Below are positions 50,494-58,854 of a stretch of DNA of 64,000 nucleotides, piece after piece; positions within the stretch are counted from its first letter, which is position 1; every line of letters starts with the position of its first letter. Made by a program: the position numbers and the translations under genes. The DNA lies in contig NZ_JXOJ01000002.1 in assembly GCF_001017125.1 (NCBI RefSeq), positions 683,017 through 747,016 on the forward strand. The letters are read 5' to 3'. This DNA is from Methanoculleus sediminis. Lineage in GTDB: Archaea; Halobacteriota; Methanomicrobia; Methanomicrobiales; Methanoculleaceae. The notes under the pieces were generated by a model that was not told the DNA's origin, did no database searches, and saw nothing but the letters and a program-made list of their open reading frames with translations.

Positions 50494-51531
50494 ATGCATT
50501 GTCCGGTCTGCGGGCACGACTGCGTCACGGACGCCCGCTCACTTTTCGCGGAACTTCCCGGGCGGTTCGCACCGTGCCCCGACTGCATGGGGCTCGTCTA
50601 CGACAAGAGGAGTCCCCCCCCCGATATCGATACGGCCGAACCCTGTCCCTCCTGCGGGAAGCGGTTCATCGATGAGGTCTTCGCCCAGATCTACCGGGTG
50701 ATGGCCGCCGAAGGGGACCTCGCCGGAACCGAACCCCTCGCCGCCGCCGGAACGCCGCTCGTTCATCCCGGGTTCGCCATGCGTTCCGCCCCCTACCTCC
50801 CGCCCGATTCACTCGTCCTCCTCTCCCGGTCGGCCGGGAAGCGTGCCGCCGCCCGCCTGGTCGCCGAGATTCCCGAGGTCCGGGGCGTCGTCAGGACGGG
50901 TGCCGCAGCACCGGGGATCAGCGATACCGATACCGATACCGATGCCGAGCCCGCCGGGCATACCCTCCTTGCCGGGTGCGATGTCCGGGCGGACGTCTTC
51001 CCGACACGCGCGGGACCCGTCGCCGTCTACAAAGAGCAGTCCGCCCTGCACGTCGAGTTCCCCCGGGGCCGGGACGAGAAGATCCTCTCGCTCGAGCGCG
51101 AGATAGACCGGTACCGCCCCCGGACGTTCGTCGACGCCTGCTCCGGCGCCGGCACCCTCGGCCTCGCCGCCGCCCGGGCGGGAGTGCCTCACGTGATCGC
51201 GAACGACGCCTGGTACGCGGCTGCTTTCTGGACTGCCTGCAACTTTCGGGTCAATCAGGATGTTCTCGGTATCGGGGAGGTGGCGATGCACCGGTCCTAC
51301 GACGACCTCCGCCGCCGGCCGGTCGCGCGGGACCCCGTTCTGATCGCCACCGCCGCCGGGACGCGGGAGATCGAGGTCTATCAGGGCGACCTGCGGCTGC
51401 TTTCGGCCGTCCTCCCACCCCGGATCGATCTCGCCGCCCTCGACCTCTTCGAGAAAAACGACGTCGGGAAGGTCGAGGAGATCACCGGAGCCTGGCGTGC
51501 CCGGGTGGGCGGAGCTATTTTTATCCCATAA
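50494..51531 (+). CDS. Zinc-ribbon SAM-dependent methyltransferase
   Basis: A 345-residue protein. The N-terminus has two CxxC pairs and a third zinc site: MHCPVCGHDC, PCPDCMG and PCPSCGKRF (about 1-60). After a middle domain (about 60-200, with a short SDTDTDTDAE repeat), the SAM-binding fold starts at TFVDACSGAGTLGLAAARAG, and DLAALDLFEKND lies near the end. The motif DxCSGxGxL is of the type used by tRNA/rRNA methyltransferases, so an RNA target is likely. ATG 50494 has a TATA box. No closer family name could be assigned. Confidence 0.7.
   Translation: MHCPVCGHDCVTDARSLFAELPGRFAPCPDCMGLVYDKRSPPPDIDTAEPCPSCGKRFIDEVFAQIYRVMAAEGDLAGTEPLAAAGTPLVHPGFAMRSAPYLPPDSLVLLSRSAGKRAAARLVAEIPEVRGVVRTGAAAPGISDTDTDTDAEPAGHTLLAGCDVRADVFPTRAGPVAVYKEQSALHVEFPRGRDEKILSLEREIDRYRPRTFVDACSGAGTLGLAAARAGVPHVIANDAWYAAAFWTACNFRVNQDVLGIGEVAMHRSYDDLRRRPVARDPVLIATAAGTREIEVYQGDLRLLSAVLPPRIDLAALDLFEKNDVGKVEEITGAWRARVGGAIFIP
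51515..51526 (+). promoter_or_regulatory. TATA box for the SRP RNA, inside the preceding coding sequence
   Basis: TATTTTTATCCC overlaps the last codons of the methyltransferase gene. It is about 26 nt before the proposed RNA 5' end at 51546, the standard archaeal distance. Confidence 0.5.
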
Positions 51532-51545
51532 ACTCCAGTATATAC

Positions 51546-51851
51546 GGGGACTAGCCCGGGTGGCTCGGCGTCACCTGTTACCCGAAACCGCCGTCCGCGG
51601 GGGGCGAAGTCTGAGGAAGGCCGCAGCGGCCTGCAGGAGCCTCTGCGTCCCGACGGAGAAACCTCGTCCCATGAGGTCGACGGAAAGGGATCAATGCCCC
51701 GGAGGGGGCGGCGACCTTTTGCCGCGGGTACCGGTTCAGGCCCGGAAGGGAGCAGACTTACCGTGGACGTTCGGCGCCCATGGGGTTGCGGGGTGGAGGA
51801 GGGATGCAGCGGTGAATGCTTGTGCGCACGGTCGACCAAGGACGTGTCCCC
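51546..51851 (+). ncRNA. ffs: Signal recognition particle 7S RNA
   Basis: A 306-nt archaeal SRP RNA. The invariant helix 8 is present: GGCCCGGAAGGGAGCAG (51739-51755) with the GGAA tetraloop (51744-51747) flanked by C/G pairs and the AGCAG asymmetric loop that binds SRP54. The 5' GGGGAC (51546-51551) pairs with the 3' GTCCCC (51846-51851) to close helix 1, the archaeal hallmark. The Alu domain start CCTGTTACCCG-like segment follows at about 51567. A coding frame read through here is spurious; malate dehydrogenase starts just after the RNA. Confidence 0.93.
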
Positions 51852-51864
51852 AACGGCGATTTCC

Positions 51865-52818
51865 ATGGCAAAAGTAACGATTCTCGGGGCTACAGGGAAC
51901 GTCGGCGTATTTGCGGCCCACACCATATCCGAGATCCCGTACGTCAGCGATATGCTGCTCGTCGGGAGGCCCGGACGCGAAGATTTTCTCGCGGGCTGCT
52001 GCCGTGACTTATCCGATTCGTTCGCTGCACGAGGCACTGATGTCCGCCTCTCGTACAGCACGAGTATTCTCGACGCAAAAGACTCGGATGTCATCATCTG
52101 CACGGCAGGCGTACCCCGCCGGCCCGGCCAGGACAGGAACGACCTGGCCTTTGAGAACGCAAAGATCATTGCCGAGACTGCCGAGACGATCGGCCGGTCA
52201 TCGCCCGACGCCATCCTCTTTCTCGTAACGAATCCCGTCGACGTCATGACCGCCGTTGCCCTGAAATATTCGGGGCTTCAGCCGAGACAGATCTTCGGCC
52301 TCGGGACGCATCTCGACTCGATGCGCCTGAAATCCCTGATCGCGCATTACTTCCGGGTCCACGTCAGCGAGGTGCATACCCGTATCATCGGGGAGCACGG
52401 CGACAGCATGGTTCCGCTCTGGTCGGCGACGACGATCGGCGGCATCCGGATAAGCAACCTGCCCACCTTCTCGGGACTGCCTGTGCAGGAGATGATCGAG
52501 ACCGTCAGGACAAGCGGGGAGGCGATCATCAGGGATAAGGGCTCTACCGTCTACGGGCCGGGAGAAGCGATCGCGACTCTTATTCGGACGATTCTCGGGG
52601 ACGAGAACCGTATTCTCACCGTCTCAAGTTACATCAAGAGTGAGATCCACGGGATCGGCGATGTCTGCATCGGCGTGCCCGCGCGCATCAACCGGGACGG
52701 CGTTTTTCCGGTTCCGCTCAGCCTCGAAGAGAGCGAAGTCGCCGGGTTCCGCGAGTCGGTCAAGAAGATCCGCAAGGTCACTGCCGGCGTGATGGAACGG
52801 CTCGAAGAAGTTCGTTAG
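51865..52818 (+). CDS. mdh: Malate dehydrogenase (LDH/MDH superfamily)
   Basis: A 317-residue NAD(P)-dependent enzyme interconverting malate and oxaloacetate. The dinucleotide loop is VTILGATGNVGVFAAHTI (4-21), substrate Arg in GVPRRPGQDR, the catalytic Asp-Arg in THLDSMR, and the catalytic His in IIGEHGDSMVPLWS. The Arg pattern in the active loop favours malate over lactate. It fits the incomplete reductive TCA branch of methanogens. The frame runs back into the SRP RNA, but ATG 51865 is 14 nt after the RNA end, so both transcripts may be joined or processed. Confidence 0.92.
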   Translation: MAKVTILGATGNVGVFAAHTISEIPYVSDMLLVGRPGREDFLAGCCRDLSDSFAARGTDVRLSYSTSILDAKDSDVIICTAGVPRRPGQDRNDLAFENAKIIAETAETIGRSSPDAILFLVTNPVDVMTAVALKYSGLQPRQIFGLGTHLDSMRLKSLIAHYFRVHVSEVHTRIIGEHGDSMVPLWSATTIGGIRISNLPTFSGLPVQEMIETVRTSGEAIIRDKGSTVYGPGEAIATLIRTILGDENRILTVSSYIKSEIHGIGDVCIGVPARINRDGVFPVPLSLEESEVAGFRESVKKIRKVTAGVMERLEEVR

Positions 52819-52843
52819 GAAAAGTGGGTATCGAAAGTCCCAC

Positions 52844-53098
52844 TTACACAAGAGTGGATTCGACGATCTCGGCGCTTGCGACGCCATCTATCTTCTGGAG
52901 CGCCGCTTCGACCTCATCGGGAGCGCCGGCGCTGTCGGGGACGACCACGGCGGCTTTCAACGCCACGAGACCGAACCCGATCGGCTCTTCCTGAATATCG
53001 TCGACCGGGACGGCCGCCCTGACCGCCGCTTTGAGCGCTTCACGGTCGACTTCCGGGGATTCCGGCATTATCTTCACGATTATGGCTACGTTTCCCAT
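52844..53098 (-). CDS. ef1b: Translation elongation factor aEF-1-beta
   Basis: An 84-residue guanine-nucleotide exchange factor for aEF-1A. MGNVAIIVKIMPESPEVDRE, EEPIGFGLVALKAAVVVPDS and KIDGVASAEIVESTLV are conserved family blocks (ferredoxin-like fold). ATG 53098 is the family start; the longer frame to 53248 is antisense-like. It lies 2 bp after the small zinc-finger gene, the usual archaeal arrangement. Confidence 0.92.
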   Translation of the reverse strand: MGNVAIIVKIMPESPEVDREALKAAVRAAVPVDDIQEEPIGFGLVALKAAVVVPDSAGAPDEVEAALQKIDGVASAEIVESTLV

Positions 53099-53100
53099 GG

Positions 53101-53265
53101 TTATGGCCCCTGGAACCCGCACTTCGGGCACGTATACCCTATGCTCTGCTCCCTGCACCGGTAGCACCGGTTGATCTCGTGCGCGCACACCGGGCACGGG
53201 AACCAGGTGGAACCGTCCTCGGCCAGTGTGGCGTTGCAGGAGGTACATCGGTCTCTCGCTGTCAT
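53101..53265 (-). CDS. HVO_2753-type zinc-finger small protein
   Basis: A 54-residue protein with four CxxC zinc pairs in a tight array: RCTSCNATL, FPCPVCAHEI, NRCYRCREQS, YTCPKCGFQG. This is the family regularly found just upstream of the aEF-1-beta gene in archaea; the haloarchaeal member was shown to be needed for swarming and biofilm behaviour, but its partner is unknown. ATG 53265 (MTARDRCTSC) is chosen over a longer frame. Confidence 0.85.
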   Translation of the reverse strand: MTARDRCTSCNATLAEDGSTWFPCPVCAHEINRCYRCREQSIGYTCPKCGFQGP

Positions 53266-53310
53266 CGTTGCTTCCTCGAATGTTAACCTATCATATCGCT
53301 GCCGCAGCAA

Positions 53311-53913
53311 TTAAAATCTCGGATCGACGAGAGTCCCGACAACCGGCTCGTCACGGAGCGCACTGCGGACACGGTCGCCATGCCTGCCGTTGATCACCCG
53401 GGCCGTGAGGTTGTTATCGAAGGCGAACCGGATGAACGCGGGATCGACATCATCGGAGACGAGCGAGGGATCTTCGATTCGTGCGAGGAGCTTTCGACGG
53501 TGACGGATACCGTCGACCGATTTCAGGAGAAGGAGATCGGCCGAGAGTTCGCGGGCGACCCAGGCGGCGATGGTGTCGGAGGTGACGTTCCAGGAGTGGG
53601 GGAGGGGATCGAGCTTGCGGAGAGCGCAGTAGGGGAGGAGGACCGTCGCCTCCACGGGAGGCGCGAGGGCGGAGGTTGCCGGGATGCCGTGCGAGGCGAT
53701 GTACCACGCAAACTGCTCCATGCCGGCGATCGCCATCCAGTGGGCGGCGTCCTCGGAGACGTCGAGCCGTCGGACGAGGTCGGCGAACTTCCCGCCGCCG
53801 GGCACGATCAGCACCGGGCGTCCGGCCTCCCTGAAGAGGTCGAGCAGGGGGACGACCCGGTCGAAGAGGCTCCCCCCGACCTTGACGACCAGCGGGGATG
53901 CGGGCAAAGTCAT
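53311..53913 (-). CDS. mfnE: Amino-acid-kinase-fold protein, probable MfnE (aminomethylfuran phosphate kinase)
   Basis: A 200-residue kinase. VVKVGGSLFD (9-18) and VLIVPGGGKFADLVR are the amino-acid-kinase P-loop blocks; SWNVTSDTIAAWVARELSAD and LLKSVDGI also fit. The short length and sequence match the archaeal kinase that phosphorylates 5-(aminomethyl)-3-furanmethanol phosphate in methanofuran biosynthesis (MfnE). No other mfn genes are in the window. It is divergent from the phospholipase D gene with 40 bp between starts. Confidence 0.7.
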   Translation of the reverse strand: MTLPASPLVVKVGGSLFDRVVPLLDLFREAGRPVLIVPGGGKFADLVRRLDVSEDAAHWMAIAGMEQFAWYIASHGIPATSALAPPVEATVLLPYCALRKLDPLPHSWNVTSDTIAAWVARELSADLLLLKSVDGIRHRRKLLARIEDPSLVSDDVDPAFIRFAFDNNLTARVINGRHGDRVRSALRDEPVVGTLVDPRF

Positions 53914-53953
53914 ATCGCTCTGCTATTAAACCGGAGATGACATAACCCTGCGT

Positions 53954-55627
53954 ATGCGCCGGATCGCCGCCGTCCTGCTCCTCTGCCTCCTTGCCGGCAC
54001 GGCCGGCGGTATTCAGATCGTCGAGTTCTGCCCCGATCCCTACCTCTCCGGCGATCCCGACGAGTACCTGGTGCTCGAGGGAACAGGGCTCCTCGACGGC
54101 TACGTCCTCTCGGACGGCGAAGGCGGCTACCGGTTCCCGCCGGGAACGCGGATCGACGGGCGGCTGGTGGTCGCGAGGAGCGGGCCCGCGTTCGAGCAGT
54201 CGCACGGCTACCTCCCCGACTTCGAGATCGAGGAGCGGACGCCGGCCGTGCCGGACGTTATCCCGAACGGGAACCTCATGATGGCGAACCGGGCGGACGA
54301 ACTCCTCCTCTACCACAAAACAACCCTCGTCCAGCAGGTTGCCTGGCCCGGCGACGTCTGCGCCCGGGAAGGGCAGATCCATTACCTCGATGACGGTTTC
54401 TGGGACACGCGCCCGCTTTTTGTCGGCCAGTCCCGCATTAAGCCCCAAACCTTCGAGAGCGTTACGGTAACCGCGTTTGCCGCCCCGGACTGCTCGTACG
54501 AGGTCTTCTCGGCAGCCGTCGCGGGGGCACAGCGCGAGATCCTGGTGAATGTCTACGAGTTCACCGATGAAAAGATGGCGAACGACCTCACCCGCGCCCG
54601 CGAGCGGGGGGTTGCCGTGACCGTCCTCCTCGAAGGCGGGCCGGTGGGCGGCGTCTCACCGGAGGGGCGCGCCGTCGCGGGCACCCTTAACCGGAGCGGC
54701 ATCCCGGTTCTCTCGATGACGACGACGGATGCCGCCCACGCGAAGTACCGCTACGACCACGCCAAGTACCTCATCATCGACAGGAGCACCGTTCTCCTCG
54801 GGAGCGAGAACTTCAAGCCCGGCGGCTACCCGGAACCGGGACTGCAGGGCAACCGTGGGTGGGGCGTCCTTCTCGAGGACCCGGAACTCGCGGCCTACTT
54901 CCGGGAGGTCTTCCTCTTCGATGCGGCGGGCGGGGACATCGTGCCGCTCGAAGGGACGGCAGCCGAACTCTACACACCCTGGGCGCCCGACTACACGGTC
55001 GAGTTCGCTCCCTGCCGCGCGGAGGGGGCGCGGGTGACCCCGGTCATATCCCCGGATACGAGCGTCCTCATCCTCGAACTGATCGAGGGGGCAGAGGAGA
55101 GCATCGCGATCGAGCAGGCCTACATCACGAACGAGACAGCCTGCGACTTCAACCCCTACCTCGCGGCCGCGATCGACGCCTCCCGGCGAGGCGTCGCGGT
55201 GCGGGTGCTCCTCGACTCCGCCTGGTTCAACACCGAGGGCGACGCTGACAACGACGAGATGGTCGGGATCATCAACCGGATTGCCGCGGCCGAAGGGCTG
55301 CCGCTCGAGGCACGGCTCGCCGACCTCGAGGCGAACAGTCTCGACAAGATCCACAACAAGGGCGTTGTCGTCGACGGCCGGGCGGTGCTCGTCAGCAGCA
55401 TCAACTGGAACGCCAACTCACCGGCGTTTAACCGGGAAGCGGGCGTGATCGTCGAGCACCCGAAGATCGCCGCGTACTACGCTGCCGTCTTTGAAGATGA
55501 CTGGGACGCTTCGGACAGGAGTAAGGCGAGCAGCGTTCCGAGATCCGACCTGCTCAAAATAGCCGCGGCGGCATGCATACTCGCCGCGCTGGCGGGACTC
55601 TACCTCCACCGGCGGAGGCGCACCTGA
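53954..55627 (+). CDS. Secreted, C-terminally anchored phospholipase D-family protein
   Basis: A 557-residue exported protein. Signal peptide (IAAVLLLCLLAGTAGG, about 4-19), a lamin-tail-like N-terminal domain (IQIVEFCPDPYLSGDPDEYLVL), then two HKD motifs: DHAKYLIIDRSTVLLGSENF and IHNKGVVVDGRAVLVSSINW (His, Lys, Asp present in both). A C-terminal membrane helix plus RRRRT tail (about 530-557) anchors it outside. PLD enzymes cut phosphodiesters in lipids or nucleic acids; here an extracellular nuclease or lipid role is open. It is apart from the cardiolipin synthase. Confidence 0.83.
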   Translation: MRRIAAVLLLCLLAGTAGGIQIVEFCPDPYLSGDPDEYLVLEGTGLLDGYVLSDGEGGYRFPPGTRIDGRLVVARSGPAFEQSHGYLPDFEIEERTPAVPDVIPNGNLMMANRADELLLYHKTTLVQQVAWPGDVCAREGQIHYLDDGFWDTRPLFVGQSRIKPQTFESVTVTAFAAPDCSYEVFSAAVAGAQREILVNVYEFTDEKMANDLTRARERGVAVTVLLEGGPVGGVSPEGRAVAGTLNRSGIPVLSMTTTDAAHAKYRYDHAKYLIIDRSTVLLGSENFKPGGYPEPGLQGNRGWGVLLEDPELAAYFREVFLFDAAGGDIVPLEGTAAELYTPWAPDYTVEFAPCRAEGARVTPVISPDTSVLILELIEGAEESIAIEQAYITNETACDFNPYLAAAIDASRRGVAVRVLLDSAWFNTEGDADNDEMVGIINRIAAAEGLPLEARLADLEANSLDKIHNKGVVVDGRAVLVSSINWNANSPAFNREAGVIVEHPKIAAYYAAVFEDDWDASDRSKASSVPRSDLLKIAAAACILAALAGLYLHRRRRT

Positions 55628-55631
55628 TACA

Positions 55632-55949
55632 TCACCGTTTGCCGGCAAGATCGGCGGAGCGGCAGACGTCGCAGATGGTGATCGTCCCTTCGCCCGAGGC
55701 GACTGCGGAGACCCATCGTTCGATGACCGATTCAAGGTTGTCGGGGAGATCTTCCCGGTTAAATCCGCGCTTCCGGCTCATGTACTGGGATATCGCGGCC
55801 CTGCTGATCCCGAGACGCTTCGAGGCCTCGCTCTGGCTGATCCCGCGCTCGTTCACCAGGCGGTAGACCATCTCGGCACGCATCTGGGGGAGCAGCCTTC
55901 GCGCGAGGGTGTTGCACCGCATGATGTCGCAGGAGTAAGGCTCAGTCAT
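55632..55949 (-). CDS. HTH transcriptional regulator (COG2522-like)
   Basis: A 105-residue protein. Residues about 30-55 hold the helix-turn-helix (LVNERGISQSEASKRLGISRAAISQYMS), and ITICDVCRSADLAGKR near the end adds a CxxC-like site. It overlaps the next winged-helix gene by 4 bp and ends 5 bp after the phospholipase D gene stop (convergent). Targets unknown. Confidence 0.8.
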   Translation of the reverse strand: MTEPYSCDIMRCNTLARRLLPQMRAEMVYRLVNERGISQSEASKRLGISRAAISQYMSRKRGFNREDLPDNLESVIERWVSAVASGEGTITICDVCRSADLAGKR

Positions 55950-56179
55950 TGCGCGGACACCATCTGGGAGTCTTTGTACTCGTAGAGGATCTGCCGGGCA
56001 TCCCTGAAGTTGAACTTCTCCACGATCATATCGTTGTCTTTGAGTCGCTTTAAAGCATACCGGACGGTGCGGGGGGCAAGGCTGCTGAGGCGGACGAGCT
56101 CCTTGTGGGTCAGGGCACCCCCGTCCTCTAAAAGCAGGAGGATCTTTCTCGAGGAGGGGGGAAGGTTCACATCATCCAT
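55946..56179 (-). CDS. Winged-helix regulator (MarR/HTH_20-like)
   Basis: A 77-residue single winged-helix: SSRKILLLLEDGGALTHKELVRLSSLAPRTVRYALKRLKDNDMIVEKFNFRDARQILY (in part). It is too small for a ligand domain, so it may act as a heterodimer partner of the downstream regulator, which it overlaps by 4 bp. The promoter region faces an OB-fold gene (70 bp gap). Confidence 0.78.
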   Translation of the reverse strand: MDDVNLPPSSRKILLLLEDGGALTHKELVRLSSLAPRTVRYALKRLKDNDMIVEKFNFRDARQILYEYKDSQMVSAQ

Positions 56180-56250
56180 GCAGGATAGTTAACGCTGTTA
56201 ACATATCAAACTGACGGAAGTTATTAGCCCGGACGTCGATAGGGTTTACC

Positions 56251-56616
56251 ATGCTGGAACGGCAGGAGAAAACGGCACTTGCCGTCCTCGTATGCGTCGT
56301 CGGGATCGCGCTTGCGGCGCACATCCTCTTCGACGCCGTGGGCCGGCCGCTGGTGGCGGAGCAGTACTCGCCGGAGGTTCCGGACGGGGCGCTGGTCCTC
56401 CTTGAAGGAAGCATTGAGGAGATCACGGAGACCGCGACCGGCGGACACCTGGTCCTCACCGTCAACGGCACCGCGGTCTTCCTGCCGGAGAACGTGGCTG
56501 CCGGGCTCGAACTGCACGAAAACGAGAACGTAACGCTGTATGGGGTCGTTCAGACCTATCGCGGGAAACGGGAGGTGGCGGTAGCCTCCTCCGGGGACAT
56601 CCGGGTCCTGAAATGA
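56251..56616 (+). CDS. Membrane-anchored OB-fold protein
   Basis: A 121-residue protein with an N-terminal membrane helix (TALAVLVCVVGIALAAHILF, about 8-27) followed by an OB-fold: VLLEGSIEEITETATGGHLVLTVNGTAVFLPENV and LYGVVQTYRGKREVAVAS. Such tethered OB-folds resemble stabilisers of extracytoplasmic or DNA-related functions; here nothing more can be said. Its stop is 2 bp before the convergent small charged gene. Confidence 0.7.
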   Translation: MLERQEKTALAVLVCVVGIALAAHILFDAVGRPLVAEQYSPEVPDGALVLLEGSIEEITETATGGHLVLTVNGTAVFLPENVAAGLELHENENVTLYGVVQTYRGKREVAVASSGDIRVLK

Positions 56617-56617
56617 A

Positions 56618-56833
56618 CTACTTCGTCTTCGTGTAGAAGATATCGGCGTCGTCGCCATCCCCGAAGAGGGGCTGTCCCCGCCGGGACTTCCCGGGGCTCT
56701 CTGCCTTCTTCGCAGTCTCCCGTTCGGGTTCCCGGCGGGCGGGGGTCGGGGTCTCGTCGGGCTTCTTCTTCCGTCCCCCCTCCACGCCGGTCCCGGAGGG
56801 AAGGTCTCCGTCGTTGATCCGCACGCTCGGCAT
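56618..56833 (-). CDS. Small charged protein, 71 residues
   Basis: MPSVRINDGDLPSGTGVEGG, then a Lys/Glu/Pro-rich central part (KKKPDETPTPARREPERETA), ending LFGDGDDADIFYTKTK. It is low-complexity and probably disordered. It resembles no family I recognise; the ATG at 56833 is one of several possible starts. The 280-bp gap upstream contains a hairpin around 57034-57052 (TCTCTCC/GGAGAGA). Confidence 0.4.
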   Translation of the reverse strand: MPSVRINDGDLPSGTGVEGGRKKKPDETPTPARREPERETAKKAESPGKSRRGQPLFGDGDDADIFYTKTK

Positions 56834-57112
56834 ACAGGATAGTCGCCCTGTCCGGTATATGACACCTCTGGATCGCCCTGCGGCCACGTGAAGTTTTTCC
56901 GGTATAACGAGCCCCATCTCCTCCTCCGGCCTGGTGGGGGTGCCGGCGTGGAGGGTGAGGAATGCATCAGATCGGTTTTCACCGCACGGCGCGTCGCCGC
57001 GCGGAGTTTGCACGACGCAAATCCAAAAAGAATTTTCTCTCCATAGGAGAGACATTCAACCATCGCGAGAACAACAGTAATCCGGACCGAAAGGGGCGGC
57101 GGCGCGCCGGGA

Positions 57113-58423
57113 TTGAGCGGCACGGAGGATTACCCGCTCTCCGCGGTCCCGGACGAGGCGCGGCGTGGATTCTGGCCGATCACCCTGGTGCTGCTCGGGT
57201 TCACCTTCTTCTCCGCCACGATGTGGGGCGGCGCGAGCATCGGGGTTGCGTTCCCGCTCTGGCCCGATCTCGCCCTGGTCATCCTTTTCGGGAGCGCGAT
57301 ACTCGCGTTCTATGTCGCCGGCCTCGGGTACGTCGGCTATAAGAGCGGGCTCTCCACCGCCCTCTCCGCCCGGTTCGCCTTCGGCGACGCGGGGAGCCGG
57401 TGGCCCGACATCCTCCTCGGGTTCACCCAGGTTGGGTGGTACGCCTGGGGAACCGCGACGATCACGATCGTCCTTGCCCGCCTGCTGGACCTCGATGCCG
57501 GGTTCGAGAAGCCCCTGATGGTCGTCTTCGGATTCGCCTTCTGCCTGACGGCATACATCGGCTACCGCGGCATTACAGCCCTCTCGTGGGTCTCGGTTCC
57601 GGCGATGCTCCTCCTCATCGCCGCAAGCGCCTCGGTCGCTCTCAGGGACGCCGGGGGTGCCGCCGGTCTCCTCCCACCGGGCACCGTAGGGGCGCTTACG
57701 GTCGCCGAAGCGCTCACGATCGTCGTCGGCACCTTCGTCTCCGGCGGCACCCAGGTCGCGAACTGGACGCGCTTTGCCGGGTCACCGCGCGCCGCCGTCG
57801 GTTCCACGTTTCTCGCCTTCTTCTTCGGGAACGGGCTGATGATCGCTGTCGGAGCCTTCGGTGCCGCCGTCTACGGTCTCTCCGACATCGTCGAGGTGCT
57901 GGCGGTCCAGGGCCTTCTTGCCGCCGGCATCCTGATGCTCTTCTTGAACATCTGGACGACCCAGGACAACACCATCTACAACTTCTCGGTCGCCGGGTGC
58001 CACTTCTTCAGGACGGAACGCCGAAGGCTGGTCACCTTCGCCGGCGCCGCTGCAGGGACGAGTCTCGCGCTCCTCGGGATGTACAACTGGCTGATCCCAT
58101 ACATGGTCATGATGGGGGTCTTCATCCCTCCGCTCGGCGGGGTGATCATGGCCGACTTCTTCGTCCGCCACCGGAGTAGCTACCCCGCACCCGGGGAGGG
58201 AGCCGTCCCCCGGCTCAACCTGCAGGGGATCGCGGCGTATGCCGCCGGCTCCCTCGCCGCCCTCCTGGTTCCGGGCATCCCCCCGCTGAACGGCATCGTC
58301 GCCGCGTTCCTCGCCTACGCCTGTCTCGTCCGGCTCCCGGCTCACATGAACCGCTCGAACCGGTCGCGGGAGACCCGGCAGATCGGGCAGGTCTCGGGCG
58401 GCTCGTTCCGGGCGCAGAGGTAG
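57113..58423 (+). CDS. NCS1-family nucleobase/cofactor permease (CodB-like)
   Basis: A 436-residue membrane protein with about 12 helices. PITLVLLGFTFFSATMWGGASIGVA (about 22-46), FGDAGSRWPDILLGFTQVGWYAWGTATI and FVSGGTQVANWTRFAGSPRAA match cytosine/purine permeases. The start is TTG 57113 (MSGTEDYPL). Its 3' end overlaps the convergent FTR/rubredoxin gene by 82 bp, so the last 25 residues (NRSNRSRETRQIGQVSGG and so on) are encoded antisense to that protein's end; one of the two ends may be mis-set. Confidence 0.8.
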   Translation: MSGTEDYPLSAVPDEARRGFWPITLVLLGFTFFSATMWGGASIGVAFPLWPDLALVILFGSAILAFYVAGLGYVGYKSGLSTALSARFAFGDAGSRWPDILLGFTQVGWYAWGTATITIVLARLLDLDAGFEKPLMVVFGFAFCLTAYIGYRGITALSWVSVPAMLLLIAASASVALRDAGGAAGLLPPGTVGALTVAEALTIVVGTFVSGGTQVANWTRFAGSPRAAVGSTFLAFFFGNGLMIAVGAFGAAVYGLSDIVEVLAVQGLLAAGILMLFLNIWTTQDNTIYNFSVAGCHFFRTERRRLVTFAGAAAGTSLALLGMYNWLIPYMVMMGVFIPPLGGVIMADFFVRHRSSYPAPGEGAVPRLNLQGIAAYAAGSLAALLVPGIPPLNGIVAAFLAYACLVRLPAHMNRSNRSRETRQIGQVSGGSFRAQR

Positions 58424-58854
58424 CCGCAGACCCGGCACCGCCAGACCGGGTAGTTCAGGGTTCCCGGTGCGCGGCCCACCAAGGCGCGCTCCTCTTTCTG
58501 CCGCTTGCGCTCCGCCGGCCCCGGGCGCCGTTCCGGGACGGGATCGGGGGCACGCTTCCCGGCTTCCACGTCGGCGGTGACGTAGAGCGCGCAGTAGCAG
58601 GCTCCGTAATCGGCGAGATCGGGGTCGCGGTAGTCGCAGGGGCAGATGATGTCGAGGTCGTCGTCCCGGTTTCCCGAGGCAAGCCTGCAGGGGCAGGATA
58701 TGTAGCCGTAACGCTCCCGGTTCGCGAGCAGGCCCTTGACGAGATCGCGGGTGAACTCCCGGTCGGGATTCGTGTGGTAGCCGCCGGCCTCCGCCTCGGC
58801 TTCGAGGTCGCGCATGAGCCGGTCCACCTCCCCGTCACTCACCGCATCAGGCAC
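58342..58854 (-). CDS. Ferredoxin-thioredoxin reductase catalytic-chain domain fused to rubredoxin
   Basis: A 170-residue fusion. The FTR-beta part has the three CxC clusters SCPCR (C54, C56), CPCDYR (C71, C73) and CYC (C86, C88), which carry a [4Fe-4S] cluster and the disulfide active site. A charged linker (about 95-135) leads to a C-terminal rubredoxin (WRCRVCGYLCARNEPPETCPICRVSRDRFERF) with four Cys for iron. It passes electrons to thiol proteins. It overlaps the glutaredoxin gene by 8 bp in the same operon, and the NCS1 gene antisense by 82 bp. Confidence 0.85.
   Translation of the reverse strand: MPDAVSDGEVDRLMRDLEAEAEAGGYHTNPDREFTRDLVKGLLANRERYGYISCPCRLASGNRDDDLDIICPCDYRDPDLADYGACYCALYVTADVEAGKRAPDPVPERRPGPAERKRQKEERALVGRAPGTLNYPVWRCRVCGYLCARNEPPETCPICRVSRDRFERFM

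Noticed and set aside
51694-51864. Extension of malate dehydrogenase upstream to 51694
   Set aside because: The extension lies in the SRP RNA and has no homology; ATG 51865 begins the dinucleotide-binding fold.
57034-57052. Hairpin TCTCTCC/GGAGAGA upstream of the NCS1 permease as a riboswitch
   Set aside because: A single short stem without any recognised riboswitch core is not enough to claim one.
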